Assembly (NCBI RefSeq): GCF_020524325.1
Contig: NZ_JAIVKY010000013.1
Location: 1 to 64,000 of the forward strand
DNA: 64,000 bases
Direction: 5' to 3'
Origin: Sutcliffiella horikoshii
GTDB taxonomy: Bacteria; Bacillota; Bacilli; Bacillales; Bacillaceae_I
Below, in pieces: positions 26,887-35,095 of this stretch (positions are counted from its first letter, which is position 1; each line of letters begins with the position of its first letter). The notes beneath the pieces were generated by a model. The model was given only the letters and a program-made list of their open reading frames with translations. It made no database searches and was not told the origin of the DNA. A program made the translations under genes and the position numbers.

Positions 26887-27230
26887 TTGTTTTTCAGCTC
26901 CTTTCCTGACGCCAAGAAGGCATCGATTTCTTCTGTTTTTTGTTGCAGCTCCACCATTTGGAGTCGTATGGTTTCTTTCTTTTGAATTAGTAAGTCTTCT
27001 AGATGCGCAAACGATTCATCTTCCATCACAGAAATCATCTCCTGGATGGTGAACCCGAAGCTCCTCAGTTTCACTAAAAGTAAGGCCAGAAAATAACTGC
27101 CATCGTCGTAATATCGGTAGTTATTTTTCGGATCGATATAGGCGGGCTCGATCAGCTTCACTTCCGCATAGTAGCGCAGAGTCTCCTTGCTAAGCCCGGT
27201 CATCTCGGAAAATTCACTGACTTTGTACAT
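26883..27230 (-). CDS. MerR-family transcriptional regulator
   Basis: The 115-residue protein has a MerR winged-helix (about 1-70, VSEFSEMTGLSKETLRYYAEVKLI) and a short coiled coil (about 75-110). No metal-binding cysteines are present. Start 27230 is chosen from AGGAGGG 7 bases upstream and the canonical MYKVSEF start. A 35-codon N-terminal extension in frame is not supported. Its promoter has the stretched spacer typical of MerR control. Confidence 0.85.
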   Translation of the reverse strand: MYKVSEFSEMTGLSKETLRYYAEVKLIEPAYIDPKNNYRYYDDGSYFLALLLVKLRSFGFTIQEMISVMEDESFAHLEDLLIQKKETIRLQMVELQQKTEEIDAFLASGKELKNK

Positions 27231-27250
27231 TTCTTGCCCTCCTTTGTTTA

Positions 27251-27281
27251 GTTTAAACTGTGTGGTGCACCACATGGTCAA
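27251..27281 (-). promoter_or_regulatory. MerR-type promoter with central palindrome
   Basis: On the minus strand TTGACC (27276-27281) and TTAAAC (27251-27256) are separated by 19 bp, and the spacer contains the perfect palindrome TGTGGTGCACCACA (27261-27274). This is the arrangement in which MerR proteins untwist DNA. Confidence 0.75.
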
Positions 27282-27366
27282 GGGAGAATTTAATTTTGGA
27301 GTGTTTTGAGTTAGTTTTAAGCTAAATACAGTCAAAATAACACGTTTTGATGCATCTTCAAAAGCG

Positions 27367-27556
27367 TTCGGTCATTTTGTTCCGTGGTTCGGACACTTTT
27401 ACCCCTTTTTTATGACAGGTTCAGTCAATTGAAGGTATACGTTCGGTCAACTTTCTCAGGCCATTGGACAATCCAAAATTTCGTTCGGTCAAAATCGCAA
27501 AATCTTCGGTCAACTTTGGAAAATCTTTGATCAAAAACCGAAAATCTTCGGACATT
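27367..27556. repeat. 21-bp periodic degenerate repeat array, locus B
   Basis: Nine copies of the TTCGGTCAAC/TTCGGACATT core start at 27367, 27388, 27420, 27442, 27463, 27484, 27505, 27526 and 27547. Steps are 21 bp apart from one of 32 and one of 22, the same layout as locus A at 154-364. It lies between the MerR gene and the terminator of the next leftward gene. Confidence 0.9.
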
Positions 27557-27612
27557 TGGTCCCCAGACCTCAAAACCATAAAGATAAAACCTAGTTACCG
27601 AAACCCACTTTT

Positions 27613-27656
27613 TAAAAAAACACCTAAGTGCAGCAACTAGCGCCCCCTTAGGTGTT
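27613..27656 (-). terminator. Terminator of the gene at 27662-28072
   Basis: AACACCTAAG (27619-27628) pairs with CTTAGGTGTT (27647-27656), with seven T following on the minus strand. Confidence 0.88.
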
Positions 27657-27661
27657 CAACA

Positions 27662-28072
27662 TCACTCTTGGCCTTTCAATTCCACCAAAGTATACTCCTC
27701 AGTATCCAAGTCATATTCAAAAGAAATGGTATACTCTTTTCCTTCCTCAAACTGGCCACAGAACGCTTTAGCATCCTCTTCGCTCGTCGCTTCATAATGA
27801 TAAGTCAACCCATTATAATCAGTTTCGGTAACCGAACAGCGATAAGCACCGTTCTCAGCTTCCGTCACTGCCACACTCTCTACTGTAATTTGCTCCTCAC
27901 CAGAAGCAGAAGGAATATACGTGTACATTACAAACGTTGTAATGAGCAGCACCGTCCCGACCACAAGCGAAATGCGTCCTTTTTTCTTTTCCGATCTTAC
28001 AAGCGTCGTAAACACACCAAATCCGATTAGGCCAAAGCTAATCGCAAATAAAACTAAACCTAATATATACAT
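27662..28072 (-). CDS. Small membrane protein of unknown function
   Basis: The 136-residue protein has two N-terminal membrane helices (about 3-24 and 34-52) and an extracellular C-terminal domain (about 55-136) with two cysteines and predicted beta strands. No family is recognised. GGGGGTT precedes the ATG. It is downstream of, and on the same strand as, the ECF anti-sigma gene, with a 54-base gap, so it may belong to that regulon. Confidence 0.65.
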   Translation of the reverse strand: MYILGLVLFAISFGLIGFGVFTTLVRSEKKKGRISLVVGTVLLITTFVMYTYIPSASGEEQITVESVAVTEAENGAYRCSVTETDYNGLTYHYEATSEEDAKAFCGQFEEGKEYTISFEYDLDTEEYTLVELKGQE

Positions 28073-28126
28073 CTCTGAACCCCCGTTTCTATTCTCTACT
28101 TCCCATTATATATCAGACAACCCGTA

Positions 28127-28762
28127 TCATTCATACTTTTTCACGGAATCGATTAGTTCCTCAATTTGAGATTCAGTAAGTGGATCATGCATGTTCATCA
28201 CTTGAAAAGTTGCACCATCTTGCGTCCAAATTATCACCTGAAGGTCCGACCTTGACTGTTTAACGGAGTAATCAATTCTATCACCGTTTGAGGTTTCAAA
28301 ACTTTTCCGATAATGGATTGGACCGAAATCAAACCCATCAGGCATGTCAAAATAGATATTAATGGAAATCAGCTCATTTTCTGCTTCCTTTCCAACATAT
28401 TTTAGTTCCACACTTCTACTAAAACTCAACGGTACTTCTGTAGCAAAAACCTTTTCAGGCTCAAAAGGCAAGACGGTCAAGTAATAGGCTGGCTCTCCCA
28501 CTTCATGGAAAACATTAAGTGTTTCTCTCATCTCGGCAGATAAGCCATCCTCTTTACCACCGGGAAGGAAATTTTTTACCCCCACAATCAATACCAACGC
28601 AATAATCACAGAAACAACTACAGAAGGTATCCACAATCTCCCTCTTTTCTTCTCTCTCTTCATTCCTCTCAATTCCAGCTCCAACCGCTCGCGCGTCTCT
28701 TCATCCATCAACAAATCAGGTCGATTCTTCAAGGGTTCCAACCATTCTGTATTATTTTTCAT
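28127..28762 (-). CDS. Probable anti-sigma factor, membrane-bound
   Basis: The 211-residue protein has a short cytoplasmic part (1-40), one membrane helix (about 44-65) and an extracellular domain of about 140 residues. It overlaps the ECF sigma gene by 11 bp, the usual place of its cognate anti-sigma factor. The cytoplasmic part lacks the zinc-binding HxxxCxxC motif of ZAS anti-sigma factors, so it belongs to a different type. The assignment is mainly from context. Confidence 0.65.
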   Translation of the reverse strand: MKNNTEWLEPLKNRPDLLMDEETRERLELELRGMKREKKRGRLWIPSVVVSVIIALVLIVGVKNFLPGGKEDGLSAEMRETLNVFHEVGEPAYYLTVLPFEPEKVFATEVPLSFSRSVELKYVGKEAENELISINIYFDMPDGFDFGPIHYRKSFETSNGDRIDYSVKQSRSDLQVIIWTQDGATFQVMNMHDPLTESQIEELIDSVKKYE

Positions 28763-29285
28763 AGAAGATCACCCCTTCCGTATCATGACCGATGGATTGT
28801 TTCATTTTTTGGAGTGCCCGGTGGTATGTCACTCTTACCTTAGATTCTGTCCACCCGAGTATCTCTGCGGTTTCCCTTACAGAAAAATTCTTTAAAGCAC
28901 GTAATATGACGACCTGTCTATAATCCTTTTTTAAGTTACTTAAAGCTTGCTGTAATACTTGCCAATCTGCCCCTTTATCAGCTACGTCCGCAGGGGATAT
29001 TCCGCCACCTGACTGCTCCCTGCGCCACTTTTCAGGCAACAACCGCTGAAACTTTCTCTTCCTATAAAAATCAATCGTCGTGTTTCTGGCAATTGAAATA
29101 ATCCACGTTCTCGTAGTGGACTTCCCCTGAAAACTACCTATGCTATGTAACGCCCTCATAAACGTTTCCTGTGTGAGGTCCTTCGCCTCTTCTATGTTAT
29201 TGGTAAAATAAAGGCAATATTGGTACACATCCTGGTGATATGGCTGATACACATCACGGACAAATGCCTCCCTGCTCTCCCCCAA
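28752..29285 (-). CDS. ECF-type sigma-70 factor
   Basis: Directs RNA polymerase to a stress regulon. The protein (about 177 residues) has region 2 (DLTQETFMRALHSIGSF with ARNTTIDFYRKRK) and region 4 (YRQVVILRALKNFSVRETAE with TESKVRVTYHRAL). An ATG at 29306 is possible, but GAGGGGGAG directly before TTG 29285 suggests the TTG start, giving MGESREAF. It resembles the YlaC/SigX group. It overlaps the membrane partner. Confidence 0.85.
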   Translation of the reverse strand: MGESREAFVRDVYQPYHQDVYQYCLYFTNNIEEAKDLTQETFMRALHSIGSFQGKSTTRTWIISIARNTTIDFYRKRKFQRLLPEKWRREQSGGGISPADVADKGADWQVLQQALSNLKKDYRQVVILRALKNFSVRETAEILGWTESKVRVTYHRALQKMKQSIGHDTEGVIFYEK

Positions 29286-29457
29286 ATGGACTCCCCCTCT
29301 GCACATCTTTATCTAATAGTCGATTGAGTTATTGTTTTGTTACAAATTAATTTTTCATTTTTTAAACTAAAAAGAACGACCGGCCCATTTGTATCCAATA
29401 AACTTTCTCTAATTGGTTTATTGCTTTTGTTAATCCTCATGTGAATGTGATCATCTT

Positions 29458-29580
29458 GTTGATTGAAGTGGAAGGCGTGTAGACGCCCGCGGGAGGAAGG
29501 GACAGGTGAGACCCCGCAACGGAGTGAGGAGGCTCACGGACCGCCCGCAGGCAAGCGAAGCGCCTGGAACGGAAATCAAC
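29458..29580. repeat. Bacillaceae dispersed structured repeat, MITE-like
   Basis: A GC-rich 123-bp element bounded by GTTGATT (29458-29464) and AATCAAC (29574-29580). The outer 20 bases form imperfect terminal inverted repeats (GGCG inside each end), and inner segments such as GGTGAGACCCC and GGAGGCTCACGG pair with each other. Sequences ending CGCCTGGAACGGAAATCAAC recur in many Bacillus genomes. The rest of the 29286-29644 gap shows no other feature except the next terminator. Confidence 0.75.
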
Positions 29581-29600
29581 CGTATTATATGCTTTAACTT

Positions 29601-29632
29601 AAAAAAACCCCTACCACTCCAAGCAGTAAGGG
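29601..29632 (-). terminator. Terminator of rodA
   Basis: On the minus strand CCCTTACT pairs imperfectly with AGTGGTAGGGG, followed by TTTTTTT, a dozen bases past the stop. Confidence 0.65.
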
Positions 29633-29644
29633 ATCGAAATCCTA

Positions 29645-30811
29645 TCATTCAAAAAAATACTTCCTAGTCCGCAACTGCACATTCAACACAATCCCGACCG
29701 CGATCATATAAGTCAGAAGCGAACTCCCACCATAACTGAAAAACGGCAATGGAATACCTGTAATCGGGAGCAGTCCAATTGTCATGCCAATATTCTGAAA
29801 TACTTGGAAAGTCAGCATGCCGATGACTCCCGCGCATAAGTAAGTACCATACGTATCATGGCATTCCATGGCGATGAAGGTAATTTTATAGATCAAGAAA
29901 AAGAAAAGAGAAATAACCACCGTTGCGCCCATAAATCCGAACTGACTGGCGATGGCGGCAAAGATAAAGTCCGTGTGTGCTTCCGGCAGGTAGACATTCA
30001 TCTGGCCGTAACCTGAACCTGTGTATTCCCCTGACCCGATGGCAAGCAAGGATCTTACCAACTGAAAGCCTTGTACGTCTTGATATTCATAGGGATTCAA
30101 CCATCCGTAAAAACGGTCGAGTTGATATTCAGGGATTAGGTACGTATGGAAAAACGTTGGGTGTGCAATGAAAATATATATGAATAATGCCATGAACCCT
30201 AACGCTGCTCCAACAAGCGAAAGGATGATACTCCATTTGATACCCGAGACCAGAATCATGGCTGCGATAATCGCACAGTATACCATGGTTGTCCCCATAT
30301 CCGGCTGTTTCGCTACAAGAAATAACGGAATACTGGAGGCTGCGATTATTTTCCCAAGTAGCAAATAACTGTCACGCAATGTGGCTACTTCATACTGCGC
30401 ACGGTGGTCGGCAATAACTTTACTCAAGACTAATATAATGGATATTTTCATCAATTCGGATGGTTGGATATTACCAAGGCCAGGCAGTGTGTACCAACTT
30501 GTTGCCCCTTTAATGGTGCTGACAAGGGAGGATGGGACGTTGAACTCCAGGCCGAGTAACAGCACTACTCCCATGCCATATGTAATCCAAGCCAGGTTTC
30601 GTAAGTAGTCAAAATGTATCAGCAGAGATATCCCGATACCTATGGCTCCGACGACGAACCACATTAACTGCTTTTGCATAAAGTTTATGTTCTGCAACAC
30701 TGGAGGCAGTGTAGGTTCTACGCTCTTCAAAGCAAAAAGGCTGGCTACTACCATAATCCCCATAAGAAAAATCAACGTGGTATCCAACTGAGGTTTATAG
30801 TCTTTTTCCAC
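29645..30811 (-). CDS. rodA: Peptidoglycan glycosyltransferase RodA (SEDS family)
   Basis: Polymerises lipid II into glycan strands for side-wall growth, with a class B penicillin-binding protein as partner. The 388-residue protein has ten membrane helices and the SEDS signatures NIQPSELMKI (near 138-148), KQPDMGTT (near 175) and the C-terminal LPFFSYGGSSLL (near 357). Length and sequence fit RodA better than FtsW or SpoVE, but paralogues in this family cannot be fully separated by eye. The start is GTG after GGAGAG. It is monocistronic. Confidence 0.82.
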   Translation of the reverse strand: MEKDYKPQLDTTLIFLMGIMVVASLFALKSVEPTLPPVLQNINFMQKQLMWFVVGAIGIGISLLIHFDYLRNLAWITYGMGVVLLLGLEFNVPSSLVSTIKGATSWYTLPGLGNIQPSELMKISIILVLSKVIADHRAQYEVATLRDSYLLLGKIIAASSIPLFLVAKQPDMGTTMVYCAIIAAMILVSGIKWSIILSLVGAALGFMALFIYIFIAHPTFFHTYLIPEYQLDRFYGWLNPYEYQDVQGFQLVRSLLAIGSGEYTGSGYGQMNVYLPEAHTDFIFAAIASQFGFMGATVVISLFFFLIYKITFIAMECHDTYGTYLCAGVIGMLTFQVFQNIGMTIGLLPITGIPLPFFSYGGSSLLTYMIAVGIVLNVQLRTRKYFFE

Positions 30812-31016
30812 TGTTTTCTCTCCATTCTCTGTTTAAACTTTTTCTTTTTTGATTGTTTATATTATTATTTAAATTATTGATATGTTTAATAATAGAATAA
30901 CCTATAAAGCATATTAGAGAAAAACATAAAGGTCAATCCATAAAATTATGGATAATGCATGTGAAAGTGGAAAAAGGGGAAATTAGAACTAACTTATTTT
31001 AGGAGGACTACATACT

Positions 31017-32246
31017 TTGTTTATTGCGTTAGCTTTTTTCTTATTTATGTCTTTTTTCTTGTCCGGAAGCGAGACAGCACTGACAGCTGTTAACAGGATG
31101 AAAATCCAAATTAGAGCGGAAAACGGGGATGTTGCTGCCCAGAAACTATTGAAACTGATTGAACGCCCTGATCAGTTTATTACAGCAATTCTTATTGGAA
31201 ATAACATCGCCAATATTATGTTACCGACACTTGTTACACTTGTTGCCATTAGTTATGACTGGAATGTAGGAATTGCTACCGCTGTATTGACTGTCGTTCT
31301 AATTATTTGTGCAGAGGTCGTGCCAAAATCCATTGCAGCTACTTTTGCTAATAAAGTTGCTTTCATTGTTGCACCTGTTATTTCTATTCTTCTTTTCGTT
31401 TTAAAGCCCCTTATCTTTCTACTTTCTATTTTGACTAACTTCATCATCCGCATTCTTTCGAGGGGAATGGTCCAAGAGGCGACTCTTTCCAAAGAAGAAC
31501 TGAAAACGATGGTAGATATCGGAAGAACGGAAGGTACATTTTACGAAGAAGAATCGCAGCATATTATCGGTGCCATCGACTTTTACACAAAGGATGTCCG
31601 AGATGCGTTAAAGACACCTCGGATAGAAATCCATGGGTTGCCGTGTGATATTTCTTTTGAAGACGCGAGAAGCTTTGTTATGGATAGCAGTTATACACGT
31701 TATCCTGTCTATAAAGATAATATGGATAACATTATCGGTGTGTTTCATGCTAAATTTTTATTGAATTGGTCACTAAGACCGGAATTAGAAATCAAGGACT
31801 TTATGGACACTAGTCCGCTGTTTGTCGCAGAATCCACCTCTATCGAAAAAGTATTCAAAATGATGCTCAAAGAGAAAAAGCACATGGCGATTGTTATTGA
31901 TGAGTACGGTGGGACGACAGGTATAATCAGTCATGAGGATATTATTGAAGCCATGATCGGACAGGAAATAGAGGATGAAACGGATGAATCCGGGGAAATT
32001 CTCATTGAAGAATTAACGGACACTCAAATTATCTGTCATGGAAAAATCGCCATCAGACGATTTAATGAAGTGTTTAAAACAAAGGTACCCGAAGAAGAGG
32101 ACACGGTTGCCGGGTTTCTTTTCAAAGAGCTTGGCCATATTCCAACAGAGGGTGAATCCCTTGAATATCATCACCTTCACTTTGACATTTTGAAGATGGA
32201 GGACAATGTCATCAAGCAAGTGAAGGTAAAGAAAAAAGCTAATTAA
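31017..32246 (+). CDS. CNNM/CBS-pair transporter, CorC-HlyC family
   Basis: The 409-residue protein has an N-terminal CNNM membrane domain (about 1-180, four helices, with FFLSGSETALTAVNRM), a tandem CBS domain (about 200-325, containing the TRYPVYK and VIDEYGGTTGI motifs) and a C-terminal CorC_HlyC domain (about 340-405). Related Bacillus proteins such as MpfA (YhdP) export Mg2+. The start is TTG after AGGAGG. A second family member is encoded convergently just downstream. Confidence 0.85.
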   Translation: MFIALAFFLFMSFFLSGSETALTAVNRMKIQIRAENGDVAAQKLLKLIERPDQFITAILIGNNIANIMLPTLVTLVAISYDWNVGIATAVLTVVLIICAEVVPKSIAATFANKVAFIVAPVISILLFVLKPLIFLLSILTNFIIRILSRGMVQEATLSKEELKTMVDIGRTEGTFYEEESQHIIGAIDFYTKDVRDALKTPRIEIHGLPCDISFEDARSFVMDSSYTRYPVYKDNMDNIIGVFHAKFLLNWSLRPELEIKDFMDTSPLFVAESTSIEKVFKMMLKEKKHMAIVIDEYGGTTGIISHEDIIEAMIGQEIEDETDESGEILIEELTDTQIICHGKIAIRRFNEVFKTKVPEEEDTVAGFLFKELGHIPTEGESLEYHHLHFDILKMEDNVIKQVKVKKKAN

Positions 32247-32251
32247 ACGTA

Positions 32252-32297
32252 AAGAGGGTGTCGCTCTTCTTCATGGAAGAGCGACACCCTCTTATTT
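32252..32297. terminator. Bidirectional terminator between the two CNNM genes
   Basis: A perfect 16-bp stem, AAGAGGGTGTCGCTCT with its complement at 32278-32293, loop of 10 bases, between converging genes. Confidence 0.88.
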
Positions 32298-32307
32298 ATT
32301 ATGACTG

Positions 32308-33633
32308 TTAATGCTGATTTGAACGTGCATGTAACTGAAGGCCGACTTGCTTTACCTGATGATTTTCCATTTCAAGTACTGTCCAAATGTTCTCACCATG
32401 TTTAATATGTTGCTCTTCATCGTCTTCAAGATCTTGCAGCATTACCTGCATCCAACCGCCAATTGTATCTATATCATCCTTCTCATCAAATATTACCCCG
32501 AATTGGTGTTCAATATCTGTCAACAAAACAAGGCCATTTATATGATAAAGATCTGTTTCGATTTCTTGAATATCCGGTACTTCATCTGCATCAAATTCAT
32601 CGCGAATTTCCCCGACGATTTCTTCGAGGATATCTTCCATCGTGATGATACCGGCCGTACCACCGTACTCATCAATAACTAGAGCGATATGAACCTGCTC
32701 TTCCTGCATTTTTAATAAGGCATCTTGCAGGGAGGTCACCTCATGAATTAGTGGAAGCTCGTGAAGGAAGTCTTTCATTTCCCCTGCTCTACCCGCAGCG
32801 AAGTTTGTCAGCATTTCCTTTACGTTCACAAATCCTAGAATATTATCTTTGTCCCCATCTTCTGTAACAGGATAACGGGTGTATTGGTGTTCATCCAATA
32901 CGCTGATAATTTCATCTTTAGACATGCTATTTGATAAAGTGACGATTTGCACACGCGGAATCATGATGTCCCTTGCAACCCTCTCGTCAAAAGTGAATAT
33001 ATTTTCCATGTAGGATAGTTCTGTTTGATTAATTTCTCCACTTTCAAAACTTTGCGTCATAATGATTTTAAGCTCTTCTTCTGAATGGGCCTGCTCATGA
33101 CTTGCAGGCTGTACGCCGAACATGCGAAGTAACACACGCGCTGAACCGTTCAGCGTCCAGATTAACGGGTACATCAGCTTACCGAACCAATATAAAGGTC
33201 TCGCAATAAGCAATGTCATTTTTTCCGCAAACTGAATCGCAAGTGTTTTCGGTGCAAGCTCCCCGACTACTACGTGCAAGAACGTTACAAGCGAGAAAGC
33301 GACCGCAAACGAAACAACTGTAGAAACGGACGCAGGTACTCCCAAGCTATCGAATAATGGATACAGAAGTCTTTCCACCGTCGGTTTACCTAACCAACCG
33401 AGGCCTAAAGCCGTAACCGTAATACCGAGCTGACACGCGGACAAATAGTAATCCAAATCCGCAATAAGCTTTTTAGCTACAACCGCTGTCTTATTTCCTT
33501 CTGCAATCAATTGATCCACTCGGGACATACGCACTTTTACCACCGCAAACTCCGATCCAACGAAGAACGCTGTTAAACCTATTAACAAAGCCACTAAAAG
33601 TAAGTTCATAATTAATATACTGTCAATATCCAA
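32308..33633 (-). CDS. CNNM/CBS-pair transporter behind a Mn2+-type riboswitch
   Basis: The 441-residue protein has the CNNM membrane domain (about 5-200, ending near GELAPKTLAI), paired CBS domains (about 220-345 with TRYPVTEDG and VIDEYGGTAGI) and the CorC_HlyC domain (about 360-435). The start is TTG at 33633. GAGGG just upstream lies in a small hairpin (33639-33655), and a stronger GGAGGTGA at 33657-33664 precedes that hairpin, so initiation may be structured. The roughly 280-nt leader carries an yybP-ykoY aptamer and a terminator. This suggests a role in exporting or balancing manganese (or Mg/Mn), inferred from the leader. Confidence 0.85.
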   Translation of the reverse strand: MDIDSILIMNLLLVALLIGLTAFFVGSEFAVVKVRMSRVDQLIAEGNKTAVVAKKLIADLDYYLSACQLGITVTALGLGWLGKPTVERLLYPLFDSLGVPASVSTVVSFAVAFSLVTFLHVVVGELAPKTLAIQFAEKMTLLIARPLYWFGKLMYPLIWTLNGSARVLLRMFGVQPASHEQAHSEEELKIIMTQSFESGEINQTELSYMENIFTFDERVARDIMIPRVQIVTLSNSMSKDEIISVLDEHQYTRYPVTEDGDKDNILGFVNVKEMLTNFAAGRAGEMKDFLHELPLIHEVTSLQDALLKMQEEQVHIALVIDEYGGTAGIITMEDILEEIVGEIRDEFDADEVPDIQEIETDLYHINGLVLLTDIEHQFGVIFDEKDDIDTIGGWMQVMLQDLEDDEEQHIKHGENIWTVLEMENHQVKQVGLQLHARSNQH

Positions 33634-33748
33634 TTGTTTCCCTCAAAAAAAGGGATTCACCTCCGAAAATTTCCACTTTTATTTTTTCTACCTTTACCTC
33701 TAACTATTCCACCTAATTTTAGATTAGAACTCTCCCCCAATCTGAATA

Positions 33749-33784
33749 TAAAAAAGCCTCCACCAAAAACTGGTAGAGGTTTTA
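33749..33784 (-). terminator. Terminator of the riboswitch expression platform
   Basis: On the minus strand AAACCTCTACC pairs with GGTGGAGGCTTT around a TTTTT loop and is followed by TTTTT. It lies between the aptamer and the coding region. Confidence 0.75.
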
Positions 33785-33811
33785 TTTGTAAAGTTATTTA
33801 ACCTGTACCTA

Positions 33812-33912
33812 AGTGGCAAAGGTCTCGCAAACAACATATTAAATGTTGCCAGTTAAGCCGGTGACTTTAATTGTCACGGATTGACGACATAACTGTCAGC
33901 TACTCCCCTTTG
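33812..33912 (-). promoter_or_regulatory. yybP-ykoY (Mn2+) riboswitch aptamer
   Basis: The minus-strand RNA contains the two conserved loops of this class, AAAGGGGAGTAGC (about 33900-33912) and GCGAGACCTTTGCC (about 33815-33828), joined by the four-way junction arms (for example GTGAC/GTCAC and GCCAGTT-type helices). Mn2+ binding to this class usually opens the downstream gene. A TATAAT box (33917-33922) lies directly upstream. The 33923-34061 remainder shows nothing else. Confidence 0.85.
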
Positions 33913-34061
33913 GAGTATTATAAGCTCTTTAAAGCAGAGCGATAGCTTAAACTCATAAACTATCAAGAAAAATTCTATTATAGTTTCTAGGTAAAGTCAA
34001 TATTTGTAGATTAGTAGAAAAAATCCCTACTCCCTTGAAAGGAGTAAGGACTTGGTATATG

Positions 34062-34829
34062 TTACTGTTTTTGCATTCCCGTATAGATATAGATGGCATC
34101 CCTCAGAAACTCAGCAGTACCGGGCTGTTCTTTATCATAAAAAGCAGTAAATCTCTCATCATCCACATACATCTGAGCAAGCCCTGCATGTGCTTCCTTG
34201 GAATAGGAATCCCAGTAAAACCCTAACCACTGACGGTGCAGGTCTGCCGCTCTTTGTGCAAGTTCTCCAGCAGGATCGCCGGTTTTGAATGCTTCGTTTA
34301 AGACTTTCAGCACCTCTTCCCCAAGCTTTTCACCCTGCTCATACTGATTTTTTGACATACCTTTCAGCTTGGCATTCGATTTATCCATTGTCTCGTTGCC
34401 ATATTTACCGCGTACCTCCTTGCCGTATTTCGCTTCGTTTTCATCTATCCTATTCTGCTTGAATGCTTCAAACTTCTCTTTATCACTCATGTTAATACTC
34501 CCTTCTTTCGCAGCCAGGGTCCGGTCTACACTTTCAATAAGGCCCTCCAGCCGCTTTTGCTTTGTCAGAAGCTTGTCACGGTGTTCTTTAAGTGCTTTGA
34601 CTTCATTAAAAGATGGAGCGTTAATGATTGTTTGAATGCTTTCAAGGTCCAATTCGAGCTCCCGATAAAAAAGGATTTGCTGCAGCTTATCCACTTCCGC
34701 CTGCCCGTAGATTCGATACCCAGAAGCACTGACTCTCGCCGGCTTGAGAATCCCAATTTCATCATAATAACGCAGCGTCCTGCCTGTCACTCCAGCCAAT
34801 CTTGCTAATTTCTGTACGGTGTATTCCAT
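34062..34829 (-). CDS. MerR-family regulator with TipAS drug-sensing domain (Mta-like)
   Basis: The 255-residue protein has a MerR winged helix (about 1-70, VQKLARLAGVTGRTLRYYDEIG), a dimerization coiled coil (about 75-110) and a C-terminal TipAS helical domain (about 135-255) with the conserved HRQWLGFYW and YVDDERFTAFYD segments. TipAL and Mta use this domain to sense thiopeptides or other drugs and activate efflux genes. AGGAGGTGA lies 10 bases before ATG 34829. A TTG three bases earlier is also possible. No efflux gene is adjacent, so the target is unknown. Confidence 0.88.
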   Translation of the reverse strand: MEYTVQKLARLAGVTGRTLRYYDEIGILKPARVSASGYRIYGQAEVDKLQQILFYRELELDLESIQTIINAPSFNEVKALKEHRDKLLTKQKRLEGLIESVDRTLAAKEGSINMSDKEKFEAFKQNRIDENEAKYGKEVRGKYGNETMDKSNAKLKGMSKNQYEQGEKLGEEVLKVLNEAFKTGDPAGELAQRAADLHRQWLGFYWDSYSKEAHAGLAQMYVDDERFTAFYDKEQPGTAEFLRDAIYIYTGMQKQ

Positions 34830-34853
34830 CAATGATCACCTCCTGACAAATTC

Positions 34854-34884
34854 AGTGTACACCTTGACGTAGCGTGAAAGTAAA
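34854..34884 (-). promoter_or_regulatory. MerR-type promoter of the TipA-like regulator
   Basis: On the minus strand TTTACT (34879-34884) and TACACT (34854-34859) are 19 bp apart. The spacer CACGCTACGTCAAGGTG is an imperfect dyad. This points to autoregulation. Confidence 0.7.
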
Positions 34885-35095
34885 TACGTTTTTCAAAAAA
34901 ATAGGCCAAATTTATTACAAAGTAAGTTAGAATATTCTGCATTTTAATTCTTTCGTCTTATATCTCATATTTGTCATTACTTTTATAATTAAAACAGAAA
35001 TAATATTTCAACTTTTCAATTATTTTTTGAAATATTACTTCAACATTTATGTAAGCGTTTACCAAAAAACAAAAAAAGAAAGCGAGGGGCTACAA

